64,000 nt of DNA, taken from NCBI RefSeq assembly GCF_001665605.1, contig NZ_LZSV01000010.1:124001-188000 (forward strand). Reading direction: 5' to 3'. The notes under the pieces were generated by a model that saw only the letters and a list, made by a program, of their open reading frames with translations, made no database searches and was not told the DNA's origin. How positions within the stretch are numbered: position 1 is the first letter of the stretch; the number at the start of each line of letters is the position of its first letter. Position numbers and translations under genes: made by a program. Source of the DNA: Mycobacterium sp. 852014-50255_SCH5639931 (GTDB lineage: Bacteria > Actinomycetota > Actinomycetes > Mycobacteriales > Mycobacteriaceae). Below, piece by piece: positions 27,048-35,426 of the stretch.

Positions 27048-27779
27048 TCAGTGCTCGGCGACCGAGTGACGAAGTTGCGCGGCCGAGACGCTTCGATACG
27101 ACGGCAAGTCAAAGTCGGGGAAGGCGCAGATGTCAGCCGAATCCCGGACCCGCTCCAACCAATAACTCTGATCAGCGGCCGACGTGCAGGCGTAGATCTT
27201 CATATACGTGGCCGCGAAGGGGAACAAGACGCCATTGCCGACGGCCTGCCAGACGGCTGCGGCCACGCCGGGAGTTTCGACGCCTCGATAGTCGTCGATC
27301 GCAATCAAGCCACGCTCAGCGGTGTGGGTCGCGGCGAGGTTGATGTCGTTAGCGACGCACTGGTAGCTGTGACAACCGTCGATGTGGATGAAGCGGAGCA
27401 CCCGTTCTCCGAGGTCGAGCTCTGACGATTCGCAGACTTCAAGCGTTGGCCGGCGATGGTGGAAACGATCCCAGTTGGCCAGGAACTGCTTCTGGTCCAG
27501 ACCCGAATACTGCTGGCGTGGGACCAGCGACATGTCTGCGTGATCCATGACGGCGTCGAACAAATCGCAGATCACCAGTTCTTCATCATCGCGAAGGCCG
27601 TAGCCCATCAGGATGGCGGACTTGCCTTGATAAGTGCCGATCTCCAGCATGTCGCCCGTTATGCCTTCGGCAGTCTGGCGTGAGAGCAGCTTGCTGAATA
27701 GCGAGACATCGGCCTCGAAGAACCAGCCGTCGACGTTTTCCATCTGCTCGGCATAGAGGGTCCAGGCGGCGTCGGTCAT
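27048..27779 (-). CDS. Class I SAM-dependent methyltransferase (methyltransf_24 type)
   Basis: A 243-residue protein. DMLEIGTYQGKSAILMGYGL is the SAM-binding motif I, ELVICDLFDAV motif II, and RVLRFIHIDGCHSYQCVAND the IDG(x)HxY segment of sugar/natural-product methyltransferases. It ends with Tyr/Trp-rich segments. The ATG at 27779 follows CAGGAG. It is transcribed toward the glycosyltransferase. The nearby UXS and GT1 genes suggest O-methylation of a sugar, which is inferred. Confidence 0.82.
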   Translation of the reverse strand: MTDAAWTLYAEQMENVDGWFFEADVSLFSKLLSRQTAEGITGDMLEIGTYQGKSAILMGYGLRDDEELVICDLFDAVMDHADMSLVPRQQYSGLDQKQFLANWDRFHHRRPTLEVCESSELDLGERVLRFIHIDGCHSYQCVANDINLAATHTAERGLIAIDDYRGVETPGVAAAVWQAVGNGVLFPFAATYMKIYACTSAADQSYWLERVRDSADICAFPDFDLPSYRSVSAAQLRHSVAEH

Positions 27780-28079
27780 GAGGCGCTCCTGCGCATGAAC
27801 TCCTCCGGGGAGGTCGGTAGTGGCCGTTCGAAATGTGCGCCGTATGGATCCTGACCCACACCCCATCAGAAGCTTAGAGCGTCAGTCGAATCACATCGAG
27901 CGCAATTGTGCGCGAGCGGCGATCGTGCATGGCCTCAAGCGCCGACGCGTCCGCCAGCGGGCGTTAGCCGCTTCATCGGTGCCTTTGGTCCTTCGGCTTG
28001 CATCGCTTCGGCCCTGACAATCGCGGCCGCTCTGGATGATCCTGCCGATGGGTACGCAGCCGATCAGAAACGAGCTGAA
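27780..28079. other. Intergenic region holding the conserved leader of the first USP gene
   Basis: The last 128 bp (27952-28079) match the leader of the second USP gene (34397-34526). GGTGCCTTTGGTCC at 27978-27991 resembles a DosR box with two symmetric mismatches. Confidence 0.6.
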
Positions 28080-28970
28080 ATGTGGGAGCCACCACGTGGC
28101 GCGATCTTGGTAGGCGTCGACGGCTCGGCAGCGGCGCTGGGCGCCGTCCGGTGGGCGGCCCGTGATGCCGCGCTGCGGAATGCGCCACTGGCCCTGGTGC
28201 ATGTCGTCGACGCCCCTTTACCGGGGTGGTTCCAGGTCACCGCCCGGACGGACTTCAGGCCATGGCGCGGGCAGCGGGCACGCGGACTCATCAAGTCGGC
28301 GATCAAGGTCGCCGAAGAGAACGCTGGTGAGCGCGGTCCGGTGAAGATCGGGAGCAAGGTGCTTTATTCAACCGCCGTCCCGACGCTGGTCGCCCTCTCC
28401 AAAGAGCTGGAGATGGTCGTGGTGGGCGATCGGGGACCTGGCGGTGCCTTGGCCCGCGGCTCGCTTGGCTCCGTGAGTTCGAAATTGGTTTACCAGGCCC
28501 ACTGCCCAGTCGCCGTGATCCCCGACGAGCAAGCGCAGGTCGGCAAGGCGCAGGCACCAGTGCTGGTAGGCATCGACGGCTCGCCGGCATCTGAAGCAGC
28601 GACTGCGATCGCATTCGAGGAAGCGTCACGACGGCGTGTGGGCCTAATGGCTTTACACGCCTGGGCTGATCCCCGGGCGTCCACCTCCAGAACGGTGTTC
28701 CAGGACGCCAAATGGGACGCCCAGCTATCCGAGGAGGAAGAGGTGCTGGCCGAACGGCTGGCGGGTTGGCATGACCGCTATCCCGACGTGGGGGTCCATC
28801 GCAGGGTCGAGATTGGCGAGCCGGTGCGCTGGCTGCTCGACGCGTCCGAAAAGGCGCAACTGCTTGTGGTCGGCAGCCACGGCCGCGGCGCGCTCGCCGG
28901 CAGGGTGCTGGGCTCGGTCGGTGCGTCGGTGGTCAACAGGGCCAAGGTCCCAGTGATCGTGGCGCGATAG
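28080..28970 (+). CDS. Tandem-domain universal stress protein, copy 1
   Basis: A 296-residue protein with two USP domains. Each has a strand-loop AILVGVDGS / VLVGIDGSPAS and an ATP-binding G-x2-G-x9-G(S/N) motif (VVGDRGPGGALARGSLGS and VVGSHGRGALAGRVLGSV). The size matches the Rv2623 class, which binds ATP and slows growth. The frame is open upstream to 27906, but alignment with the second copy at 34527 shows the shared start at this ATG. The leader and a downstream tmRNA-end remnant are also shared, so the two genes form repeated cassettes. Confidence 0.93.
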   Translation: MWEPPRGAILVGVDGSAAALGAVRWAARDAALRNAPLALVHVVDAPLPGWFQVTARTDFRPWRGQRARGLIKSAIKVAEENAGERGPVKIGSKVLYSTAVPTLVALSKELEMVVVGDRGPGGALARGSLGSVSSKLVYQAHCPVAVIPDEQAQVGKAQAPVLVGIDGSPASEAATAIAFEEASRRRVGLMALHAWADPRASTSRTVFQDAKWDAQLSEEEEVLAERLAGWHDRYPDVGVHRRVEIGEPVRWLLDASEKAQLLVVGSHGRGALAGRVLGSVGASVVNRAKVPVIVAR

Positions 28971-28981
28971 ACACTGGCGTT

Positions 28982-29002
28982 CTGACCCATTCTCAGTGGA
29001 GC
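28982..29002 (-). repeat. tmRNA-end remnant F (partial attachment-site-like repeat)
   Basis: CTGACC-CATTCTCAGTGGAGC matches 35503-35526 at every base apart from a 3-bp gap. In the 35.5-kb copy the TGGAGC is the start of the tmRNA 3' end. The rest of the tmRNA sequence is lost here. Like the full copy at 35.5 kb, it lies just after a USP gene. Confidence 0.6.
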
Positions 29003-29024
29003 GAGCGGTGAGGACTCATCCCAG

Positions 29025-29744
29025 TTGACGCCCTTCGAGCGGCGGGGTGCCGCGGTGGCCGGAATGCTCGCAGTGTGTCTTGTGCTGGTGCAGTGCACCT
29101 CGGCGCAGCCACCGCCGGCGGCGACACCATCAGGGTCTGCGACACCGCCACCGTCGGCCGCGTCGCCCAGTGTGCCGTCAGTACCTCCCGGAGACAGCGT
29201 GGAGCCGGTCACCGCGGCCGAACTCGGCGAGAGCTGGCAACCGGGTTGCCCGGTCGAACCGGAGCAGCTGCGACGGGTCAACGTCGATCACATCGGTTTC
29301 GACGGCCAGGTGCACCGCGGTGAGCTGATCGTGCATCAGGACCTGGCGCCGGAGGTCATCGCGATCTTCGAGCGGCTTCACCGGCTCGGTTACCCGGTCG
29401 AGAAGATCCGCACGGTCGACCACTACCCGGGCGCCGACGACGAGTTATCCATGGAGGACAACAACACTTCGGCGTTCAACTGCCGACGCATCCCTGGAAC
29501 CAACGAATGGTCTCCGCACGCCTACGGTCGGGCTATCGATCTCAATCCGCTCATCAACCCGTGTCTCTACGCGAGCGGGTATTTCGAACCGCGGAACGCG
29601 GCCGCCTACCTGGACCGCAGCCGCAGCGACCCGGGACTCTTACACAATGGCGACCCAGCTGTGCGCGCCTTCACAGATCGTGGCTGGCGGTGGGGTGGCG
29701 AGTGGACGGGTCCCCTCGACTATCAACACTTCGAGCGGCCCTAA
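29025..29744 (+). CDS. M15-family (VanY-like) peptidase lipoprotein
   Basis: A 239-residue exported protein. A signal sequence ends in a lipobox-like LVLVQC (Cys at residue ~24), followed by a Pro/Ser/Ala-rich linker. The Zn peptidase domain shows the M15 ligands in WSPHAYGRAIDLNPLINP (His, Asp) and DYQHFE (His). It probably trims peptidoglycan peptides at the cell surface. The start is TTG at 29025; other frames upstream do not fit. It is convergent with the serine hydrolase, overlapping by 4 bp. Confidence 0.85.
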   Translation: MTPFERRGAAVAGMLAVCLVLVQCTSAQPPPAATPSGSATPPPSAASPSVPSVPPGDSVEPVTAAELGESWQPGCPVEPEQLRRVNVDHIGFDGQVHRGELIVHQDLAPEVIAIFERLHRLGYPVEKIRTVDHYPGADDELSMEDNNTSAFNCRRIPGTNEWSPHAYGRAIDLNPLINPCLYASGYFEPRNAAAYLDRSRSDPGLLHNGDPAVRAFTDRGWRWGGEWTGPLDYQHFERP

Positions 29745-31291
29745 AGACGCAGGGCCTGTGCCGTCGCGGTTGCGACCTCACCTCGCAGATTCGACATCGG
29801 TGGACTGCCCCGGGTGTGAATCGAGTTCGAGAGCAGAACGACGTAGGTATCTGAGCGTGGGTCCATCCATACCGAGGTTCCGGTGAAGCCGGTGTGGCCG
29901 AAGCTACCGATGGGGAAGATCGCGCCCCGCGGCGTGGACTGGCCCGTATCGATGTCCCAGCCAAAGCCGCGCAGGTTCTGTCCGGCGATCGCGGGATAGC
30001 GCGGAGCGAGCAGCGGATCTGTTTTGTTCGGCCGCTTTGCGACGGCTTCTTGGGCCGCATCGTTGGCCGCCTTGAGTTGCGCAAGCGCATGTCCTGGCTG
30101 CTGCGGACTCGTCATCAGCTCGAGAGTTGTTTGCGTCAAAGGGAATTGACTGGGACGGCCCGCGAGCCGGTCAAGTAATGCCTGCGAAAACATGCTGACA
30201 TCGTGAGCCGTCGAGAACACGCCGGCATGCCCGGCCACTCCACCCATGCGCCGCGCCGTGGTGTCCTGCACGGTGCCCCGAAGCAGGTGATCGAGATCGG
30301 GATTTTTAGTCGGATCAGCTCTGCCCTCTTCGTCACGTGCCGTCGGTGCGATGCGCGGCAAGAGACCGATGCTCCATGTGCCCGCGGGACAGGCGTCCGC
30401 CGTCCTGTCTTGCGGCGCGGGAGCCCAGGCGATCGCGGCTCCCGACGTCGCGTGCGAACCACACGCTTGCGCGGGTGGAAGGTAGTGGGTGTCTTCCATG
30501 CCAAGCGGCTCGAACACGTGTCGCTGAACGTATGCGTCCAGGGCCTCACCGGTGACCTTTTCGATCAGCGCGCCAAGCAGGATGAAGTTGATATCGGAGT
30601 AGCGGAAGCCGCCACCGGGAGCCGACTCCAGCGGCGTGGTGAGCGCACGATGAATCCCCTCCTCTTTGTCGGCATGGTCCAGTCCCCACGGGTCCCCCAG
30701 GTTGACGTCCCCAGTTTCGCCGGAGGTGTGCGTAAGGAGCATCCGAACGGTCACTGCCGCGCGGCGCGGATCGTTCGCAGTGTTGAAGCCGGGGAGGTAC
30801 TGCTGCACGAGATCGTCGAACGCAACCTTGCCCTGCTCGTAGAGCTGCATGACGGCAGTCGCGGTTGCGAGGCTCTTCGTTAACGACGCCAGGTCGAAGA
30901 TCGTGTCCTCGGTCATCGGCTCCGCAGGGGCAGGCAAGCCGTCCAGTCCGGGTTCGCCTGCAAGCTTGCGCGAACCGTAGGCCTGGTGGAACACGACCTT
31001 GCCACCGTGCCCGATGACAACCACCGCGCCCGGCAGCTTGTTCGACGCAATCGCATCGTTGATCAGCTTGGAGACCTTAGCGAAATCAACTGCGGGAACC
31101 GGGTCGGGCGGTTTGACGACTGTCGCGACGTCCGGTCTGGGAGCGGGGGTGCTTGCACCCAACACCGGACGTCCTGCGTCGCCCCTCGAACAAGCCGTGG
31201 TTATCGCAAGCAAAGCGGACCCGGCGGCGATGGCGGTTCGCATCGCACCGCGGAAGCCCGCGGCGACCGGTCGATTCATGGTGGAGCTCAT
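29741..31291 (-). CDS. Beta-lactamase-fold serine hydrolase lipoprotein
   Basis: A 516-residue exported protein. A lipobox-like SALLAITTAC (Cys near residue 34) precedes a linker. The class C/PBP-like catalytic motifs are SLTK (Ser-x2-Lys, near residue 137), YSD (Tyr-x-Asn equivalent) and a late HTGFTG (Lys-Thr-Gly equivalent). It may be an esterase or a D,D-peptidase rather than a beta-lactamase. It faces the PGRP amidase across a short divergent promoter that carries remnant E of the tmRNA-end repeat. Confidence 0.88.
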   Translation of the reverse strand: MSSTMNRPVAAGFRGAMRTAIAAGSALLAITTACSRGDAGRPVLGASTPAPRPDVATVVKPPDPVPAVDFAKVSKLINDAIASNKLPGAVVVIGHGGKVVFHQAYGSRKLAGEPGLDGLPAPAEPMTEDTIFDLASLTKSLATATAVMQLYEQGKVAFDDLVQQYLPGFNTANDPRRAAVTVRMLLTHTSGETGDVNLGDPWGLDHADKEEGIHRALTTPLESAPGGGFRYSDINFILLGALIEKVTGEALDAYVQRHVFEPLGMEDTHYLPPAQACGSHATSGAAIAWAPAPQDRTADACPAGTWSIGLLPRIAPTARDEEGRADPTKNPDLDHLLRGTVQDTTARRMGGVAGHAGVFSTAHDVSMFSQALLDRLAGRPSQFPLTQTTLELMTSPQQPGHALAQLKAANDAAQEAVAKRPNKTDPLLAPRYPAIAGQNLRGFGWDIDTGQSTPRGAIFPIGSFGHTGFTGTSVWMDPRSDTYVVLLSNSIHTRGSPPMSNLRGEVATATAQALRL

Positions 31292-31333
31292 CTCGTTACT
31301 GCGATCTTGTTTTCGGATCTCGACGGCGTCAAG
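31281..31333 (-). repeat. tmRNA-end remnant E (deleted copy with palindrome)
   Basis: GTGGAGCT at 31281 is followed after an apparent ~81-bp deletion by CTCGTTACTGC..TTTTCG and the near-palindrome CTCGACG-G-CGTCAAG (31319-31333). The segment 31293-31333 matches 34236-34277 of copy A closely. It sits between two divergent genes. Confidence 0.55.
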
Positions 31334-31388
31334 AGAGGACGACGAAACGCATCCCGCGGCCCCGCATCACGCCCGTATCGTGAGGGCG

Positions 31389-32147
31389 ATGTGCGAGCCT
31401 GCGCCCGGCCGGCCCCATGAATCGCCGGCCGTTGTCAGCCGCCGCCAGCTTTTAGGGGTGGCCGGCAGCGTGGGGCTGGGGTCCCTGATCGGCGGCAAGC
31501 CACCTTCGGCCCCACCTCCTGCCGCGACGTCGACGACCAGCGTCAGCCTGACCGCGACCACTTCGGCGTTGTTGCTATGCCGAGACGCCTGGGGTGCGCG
31601 ACCGGCCCGCTCCGGAGGGAAGCGCCACACCATCACGCGGATGACCCTCCACCACGAGGCTGTCGTCCTTGGCGACAACCGCAATGCCCCAGCGCACCTC
31701 CGACAGGATCAGCGGTACCACCAGGATCAGCACGGGTGGATCGACATCGCCTATCACGTCGGCGTCGACCGCAACGGCAACATCTACGAACTCCGGAGCA
31801 CCGAGATCGCGGGCGACACCGCGACGGACTACGACACAACGGGTCACTTCCTGGTCCTCTGCGAAGGAGACTTCGATCAAGAGCCTGTATCGGAGGCCCA
31901 GATTCAGGGGGCAGCTCGCGCGTTCGCATGGGCCGCCCAGAATTTCCGTATAGCGAGCGCCACGTTGGCGGGCCATCGGGACCTGGCCCAGACGTCTTGC
32001 CCAGGTGGAAACCTGTACGCCCACCTTTCCTCGGGCGACCTGAAACGCCGCATCGACGATCTGCTGGCCGCGGGCGGCGTGGACCTCCAGCGCTTCTGCG
32101 GATCCGACGCGGCCGCACGAGTCGCCGCAATCGAGGCGGGCAACTGA
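31389..32147 (+). CDS. Tat-exported PGRP/Ami_2 N-acetylmuramoyl-L-alanine amidase
   Basis: A 252-residue protein. The ATG at 31389 opens a twin-arginine signal (VSRRQLLGVAGSVGLGSLIGG), then a Ser/Thr/Pro linker. The amidase domain follows: CRDAWGARPARSG, TLHHEAVV (Zn His), DIAYHVGVDRNGNIYE, and AGHRDLAQTSCPG (Zn His and Cys). It cleaves the bond between MurNAc and the stem peptide in the envelope. The frame is open further upstream, but that part overlaps the serine hydrolase on the other strand. A second PGRP protein is at 39932. Confidence 0.88.
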   Translation: MCEPAPGRPHESPAVVSRRQLLGVAGSVGLGSLIGGKPPSAPPPAATSTTSVSLTATTSALLLCRDAWGARPARSGGKRHTITRMTLHHEAVVLGDNRNAPAHLRQDQRYHQDQHGWIDIAYHVGVDRNGNIYELRSTEIAGDTATDYDTTGHFLVLCEGDFDQEPVSEAQIQGAARAFAWAAQNFRIASATLAGHRDLAQTSCPGGNLYAHLSSGDLKRRIDDLLAAGGVDLQRFCGSDAAARVAAIEAGN

Positions 32148-32374
32148 CCAGCGCTCACCGCCGTTGGTCCCGGGTTGTCCGGCGGCAATCGACCGCAGCC
32201 GGAATTTTTACAAGTGCGGTTGTGTAAAGGCTGGTCGCAAGTATAGGATTCTGGGGCGTTACTACCTCAATTCGGCTGGCCGTAGGCGTCCGGAATTGGG
32301 TGTAAGTCGGACGGGAAGCTGGCGTCCGCGGCACATATGGCCGATGCAAGCCCTTTCAGAGCCAGAAGGCCCCC

Positions 32375-32542
32375 ATGAAACAACTGTGTGACGACCTAAC
32401 CCAATTCGCTATCCAGGTGCGTCAGATCGGATATTTGGTCAACGGTGGCGTCGGAGAGCGGGAATGCCTGGATCTCAGCGCACGCATGCTCGCCGCGGTT
32501 AAGCAGGCTCAGGCCAGGACCGCTCAGCTACAACCGAATTGA
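32375..32542 (+). CDS. Possible small protein, 55 residues
   Basis: The ATG at 32375 follows AGAAGG by 6 bp. The product ([20 protein letters not shown]...) looks like one or two amphipathic helices with [19 protein letters not shown] at the C-terminal half. Third-position GC and clean start/stop support a gene. No family is recognised. Confidence 0.45.
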   Translation: MKQLCDDLTQFAIQVRQIGYLVNGGVGERECLDLSARMLAAVKQAQARTAQLQPN

Positions 32543-32593
32543 TCGCGAGCGTGAGGTGTGCAGCCCGGGTGGGCCACCTCATGCAGGACGTCG

Positions 32594-33058
32594 TCACCGG
32601 ACGTTATCCGGAGCCGCCGGGCTCGTGGGACTCGTTGGGGTCGTAGAAGCCGTTGGGCTCACGGGGCTCGTTGAGGTCGGAGGACTCGTTGAGCTCGCGG
32701 AGCTGGTAGGCCGCACCGGGCTCGTCGGGCTGGTAGGGCTCGTAGGACTTGTCGGGCTCGTAGGAGTCGTGGAACTTGTCGGGCTCGTAGGAGTCGTGGG
32801 CGTGGTACTGGCAAGGCCTGGGCCTTCACCGCACCAGTCCGCCACATCTTTCGGGTACTGCTCGAGCGGTGGAGGACAACGCTGCCCCGGCGGGAAATTG
32901 GCGCCCGCGTTGAGCAGATCGCAGGGCACGTAGACCTGCTTGCCCTTGGGAGTGTTGGTCAGACACTTCGTCGGCGGCTCGCCATGGGCCTGGACGGGAA
33001 TGATGGCCGCCGCCGCCACCACCGCGCCGAGCGCCCAAGCAAGACGGCGATAGGTCAT
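32594..33058 (-). CDS. Secreted protein with Thr-Ser-Pro repeat tail
   Basis: A 154-residue protein. The signal peptide ([19 protein letters not shown]) precedes a small domain with three to four Cys ([35 protein letters not shown]). The C-terminal ~70 residues are almost only Thr, Ser and Pro in TSP/TTP steps. The ATG at 33058 is followed by MTYRRLAW. The tail likely extends through the envelope and could be O-mannosylated. The role of the Cys domain is unknown. Confidence 0.75.
   Translation of the reverse strand: MTYRRLAWALGAVVAAAAIIPVQAHGEPPTKCLTNTPKGKQVYVPCDLLNAGANFPPGQRCPPPLEQYPKDVADWCGEGPGLASTTPTTPTSPTSSTTPTSPTSPTSPTSPTSPVRPTSSASSTSPPTSTSPVSPTASTTPTSPTSPAAPDNVR
32606..32812 (-). repeat. 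In-frame tandem repeat coding Thr-Ser-Pro
   Basis: The plus strand shows many close repeats of the unit GTCGGGCTCGTAG with small changes. On the minus strand each gives a Thr-Ser-Pro or Thr-Thr-Pro step. Such a tract is prone to length change by slippage. Confidence 0.8.
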
Positions 33059-33117
33059 GAGAGCTCCTCGTGATGCGGTGTCGGGCGTGCACAACGTGAT
33101 ATCGCCGTCGTATGACG

Positions 33118-33771
33118 CTACAACCGGCCCGCGGCAAATGTCGCTGCCTGGTTTGTCATTCCCGACTGAATGTACTGACCATGCGGTGCCATGCTCACAC
33201 CGCGCGTGCAAATCGGATCCCCGGGCATACACATGTCGATCGTTTTCGCGGCGTATAGCGGGCCAATGGTGGGAAGCGCGCCGGCCGCCATCGTCCGCGC
33301 GAATGTGCCCGATGCCGACGGATTTCCGAAGACGGCGACGGCGGCGACATGATTGGCGACACCGGGTGGCATCTGCGTGGTGATGACGTCGACCACGGCC
33401 GCACCTTGGGAGTACCCACCGAGGACCACCCTGGTGTTGGGACAGTTTGCCGCGATGGACTGGACATGAGCGCTCGCGTCATTGGCACCGGCAGCGATGG
33501 AACTACGGAAATTGTTGGTGGCGGGGTAGTTGACCGGATAGACGCTGACAGTCCTCCGTCCTACTCGCGAACGCAGCGAATCAACAAATGACTGTCCGAC
33601 CCCCCCGACGCCAGGGGGCTCGGTGGTGCCCCGGGCGAACACCACGTCGACGTCGGAGCAGGGAGCCGCGGTGGCGGATGGCGGGGACGAGGCGGCGGTC
33701 AGCGACGCCCACGCTGCAACGACAGCCGCGCCGAGCAGACCAGAAATCGGACGTGCGGTCACGGCTTGCAT
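33118..33771 (-). CDS. Cutinase-family serine esterase (Culp-like)
   Basis: A 217-residue exported protein. The signal peptide ends near SATAAP, followed by CSDVDVVFARGTTEPPGVGG, the nucleophile motif GGYSQGAAV, a Cys-containing CMPGDPICTRG with the catalytic Asp, and the His in MAPHGQYI. The spacing is that of mycobacterial cutinase-like lipases/esterases. The ATG at 33771 (MQAVTARP) is preferred to the longer frame to 33939. It would act on lipids or esters outside the membrane. Confidence 0.92.
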   Translation of the reverse strand: MQAVTARPISGLLGAAVVAAWASLTAASSPPSATAAPCSDVDVVFARGTTEPPGVGGVGQSFVDSLRSRVGRRTVSVYPVNYPATNNFRSSIAAGANDASAHVQSIAANCPNTRVVLGGYSQGAAVVDVITTQMPPGVANHVAAVAVFGNPSASGTFARTMAAGALPTIGPLYAAKTIDMCMPGDPICTRGVSMAPHGQYIQSGMTNQAATFAAGRL

Positions 33772-34105
33772 GTCATGTTGTCGCTTCGAAGACGATCTCG
33801 GAACGACCCTTTGGGCCGCCTTGACGGCCCGGGCGCGCCGGTCCGACGATGAAAGCTCATGGTGGTTGCCCTTGGTGTAGTCGCCGCCCGGCTGGCAGCT
33901 CTCACACATAGGAGCAACGACGCCGGTCCCAGGGGACACTTTTTCCGCCGCCTACGACGGGGCGACGTCAGCGCGCGAAGTTCGGGTGGACGCCGACCGT
34001 CCAGGCCGATCCCGCAACAGCACGTAGGTGCTCCCATTCGTGCGCGTGACACGCCGAAACGACGCCACAGGGTGAGCTGAGACGATCGATGTTGATGAAA
34101 AAGAA

Positions 34106-34143
34106 GCTGGCCAGGCCTTGGTGGCGCTGACCAGCTAGTTTTT
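34106..34143. terminator. Hairpin with T-runs on both sides
   Basis: The GCTGG/CCAGC stem with an inner CAG/CTG is followed by TAGTTTTT on the plus strand and by a T-rich run on the minus strand. It looks like a bidirectional factor-independent terminator, and it is the displaced counterpart of the terminator next to ssrA. Confidence 0.55.
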
Positions 34144-34277
34144 GTGGAGCTGCCGGGAATCGAAACCGACGCTCTACCAGTCATTTTGGCGCGTGAATTC
34201 TCGATTCGGTCCATTTCGGTCCCGTTCAGTCCTGCTCGTTACCTGCCGTTTCGTTTTCGAGTCTTGACGGCGTCAAG
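34106..34277 (-). repeat. tmRNA-end repeat A (attachment-site-like)
   Basis: Three parts in fixed order. First, a hairpin GCTGG..CCAGC at 34106-34135 followed by TAGTTTTT. Second, the tmRNA 3' end TGGAGCTGCCGGGAATCGAA at 34145-34164. Third, after ~93 bp, the perfect palindrome CTTGACG-G-CGTCAAG at 34263-34277, 118 bp from the start of the tmRNA match. The hairpin part aligns with copy B. Confidence 0.8.
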
Positions 34278-34396
34278 ACTGGTCAATGCGGTGAGTCGCC
34301 GGGCGCGGGTGTGCCGAGACGAACGCCATCACCAAGTCGCGTAGATAAAGACCCCGGCGGCGTGGTCGCAGGTCACGGTCGCCGCTGTCCATCGGT

Positions 34397-34526
34397 CGGC
34401 CAGCGTGCGTTAGGCGCTTCAATCGGTGCCCTTGGTCCTTCGGCTTGCATCTGTTCGACCCTGACAATGAGGGTCGCCCTGAGTGATCCTGCCGGTGAGT
34501 ACATAGCCGATCAGAAGCGAGCTGAA
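34397..34526 (+). repeat. Conserved USP leader, second copy
   Basis: The 130 bp before the second USP gene align with 27952-28079 before the first, sharing runs such as TTGGTCCTTCGGCTTGCAT and GCCGATCAGAA. GGTGCCCTTGGTCC at 34425-34438 is the DosR-box-like part. The similarity extends up to the ATG in both. Confidence 0.75.
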
Positions 34527-35426
34527 ATGTTGCGACCACCGCGTCGCGGGATCGTGGTAGGCGTTGATGGCTCAACAGCGGGACAGGCTGCCGTCCGGTG
34601 GGCGGCCCATCGAGCCGCGCTGCGGATTGCGCCGCTGACTCTGGTTCATGTCATCGACACCCCCGCACCGGGGTGGTCCCAGGTCCCCGCGCTGACCGGC
34701 TTCAGGCGATGGTCCGAACAGCGCGCACACGAATTCATCAACTCCGCGATCAAAGTCGCCGAAAAGAGCACCGGCGAGCATGGCCCGGTGCAAATCGATG
34801 GCAAGGTGTTTCATTCGAACGCCGTCCCGACGCTCGTCGGCCTTTCCAAAGAGGTGGAGATGGTCGTGGTGGGCTACCGGGGGTATGGCGGCACGGTGGT
34901 CCGCAACTTCCTCGGCTCGGTGAGTTCGGGATTGGTCTACCACGCGCATTGCCCAGTCGCCGTGATCCACGACGACGAACCGATGGTTGGTGATGTCACA
35001 CGGGCGCCGGTCCTGGTGGGCATCGACGGCTCGCCGGCGTCGGAAGCAGCGACTGCGATTGCATTCGACGAAGCGTCCCGACGAGGTGTCCGCCTAATCG
35101 CCCTGCACGCCTGGACTGATCTGCGGGTTTCCGACTTCAAAGAAATGTTCCCCACCTTAAATTTGGAGGCTCAGCTATCCGAACAGGAGGAGACGCTTGC
35201 TGAACGGCTAGCGGGTTGGCAGGAACGCTATCCCGAGGTGGGGATCCGTCGCAGAATCGAAATCGGTGACCCCGCAAGTCCGTTGATCGAGGCGTCCGAA
35301 CGGGCGCAACTGATTGTGGTCGGCAGCCACGGTCGCGGCGGGTTCGCTGGCATGTTGTTGGGCTCTGTCGCAGCGGCTGTCGTCAACAGGGCCAAGATCC
35401 CGGTGATCGTGGCGCGTCATTCTTGA
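34527..35426 (+). CDS. Tandem-domain universal stress protein, copy 2
   Basis: A 299-residue close paralogue of the protein at 28080. GIVVGVDGSTAGQAA and VLVGIDGSPASEAA open the two domains. The first nucleotide loop reads VVGYRGYGGTVVRNFLGS and the second VVGSHGRGGFAGMLLGSV. The ATG at 34527 corresponds exactly to that of copy 1; the in-frame ATG at 34467 lies in the leader. The gene lies between tmRNA-end repeats A and B and may have arrived, or been duplicated, with them. Confidence 0.93.
   Translation: MLRPPRRGIVVGVDGSTAGQAAVRWAAHRAALRIAPLTLVHVIDTPAPGWSQVPALTGFRRWSEQRAHEFINSAIKVAEKSTGEHGPVQIDGKVFHSNAVPTLVGLSKEVEMVVVGYRGYGGTVVRNFLGSVSSGLVYHAHCPVAVIHDDEPMVGDVTRAPVLVGIDGSPASEAATAIAFDEASRRGVRLIALHAWTDLRVSDFKEMFPTLNLEAQLSEQEETLAERLAGWQERYPEVGIRRRIEIGDPASPLIEASERAQLIVVGSHGRGGFAGMLLGSVAAAVVNRAKIPVIVARHS

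Larger units (their letters stand above)
33772..34526. other. Gene-free stretch holding tmRNA-end repeat A and the second USP leader
   Basis: About 750 bp. 33772-34105 holds nothing I recognise; a 73-codon rightward frame at 33859 looks like noise. 34106-34277 is repeat copy A. 34397-34526 is the leader shared with the first USP gene. Confidence 0.6.

Noticed and set aside
33859..34080. 73-codon rightward frame before repeat A
   Set aside because: Arg/Ser-rich and lacking any pattern, as expected from the antisense of GC-rich DNA.
34145..34170. tRNA or second tmRNA gene at repeats A, B and C
   Set aside because: Only the T-arm/acceptor part is present. No D arm, anticodon arm or tag frame follows, so they are not functional RNA genes.
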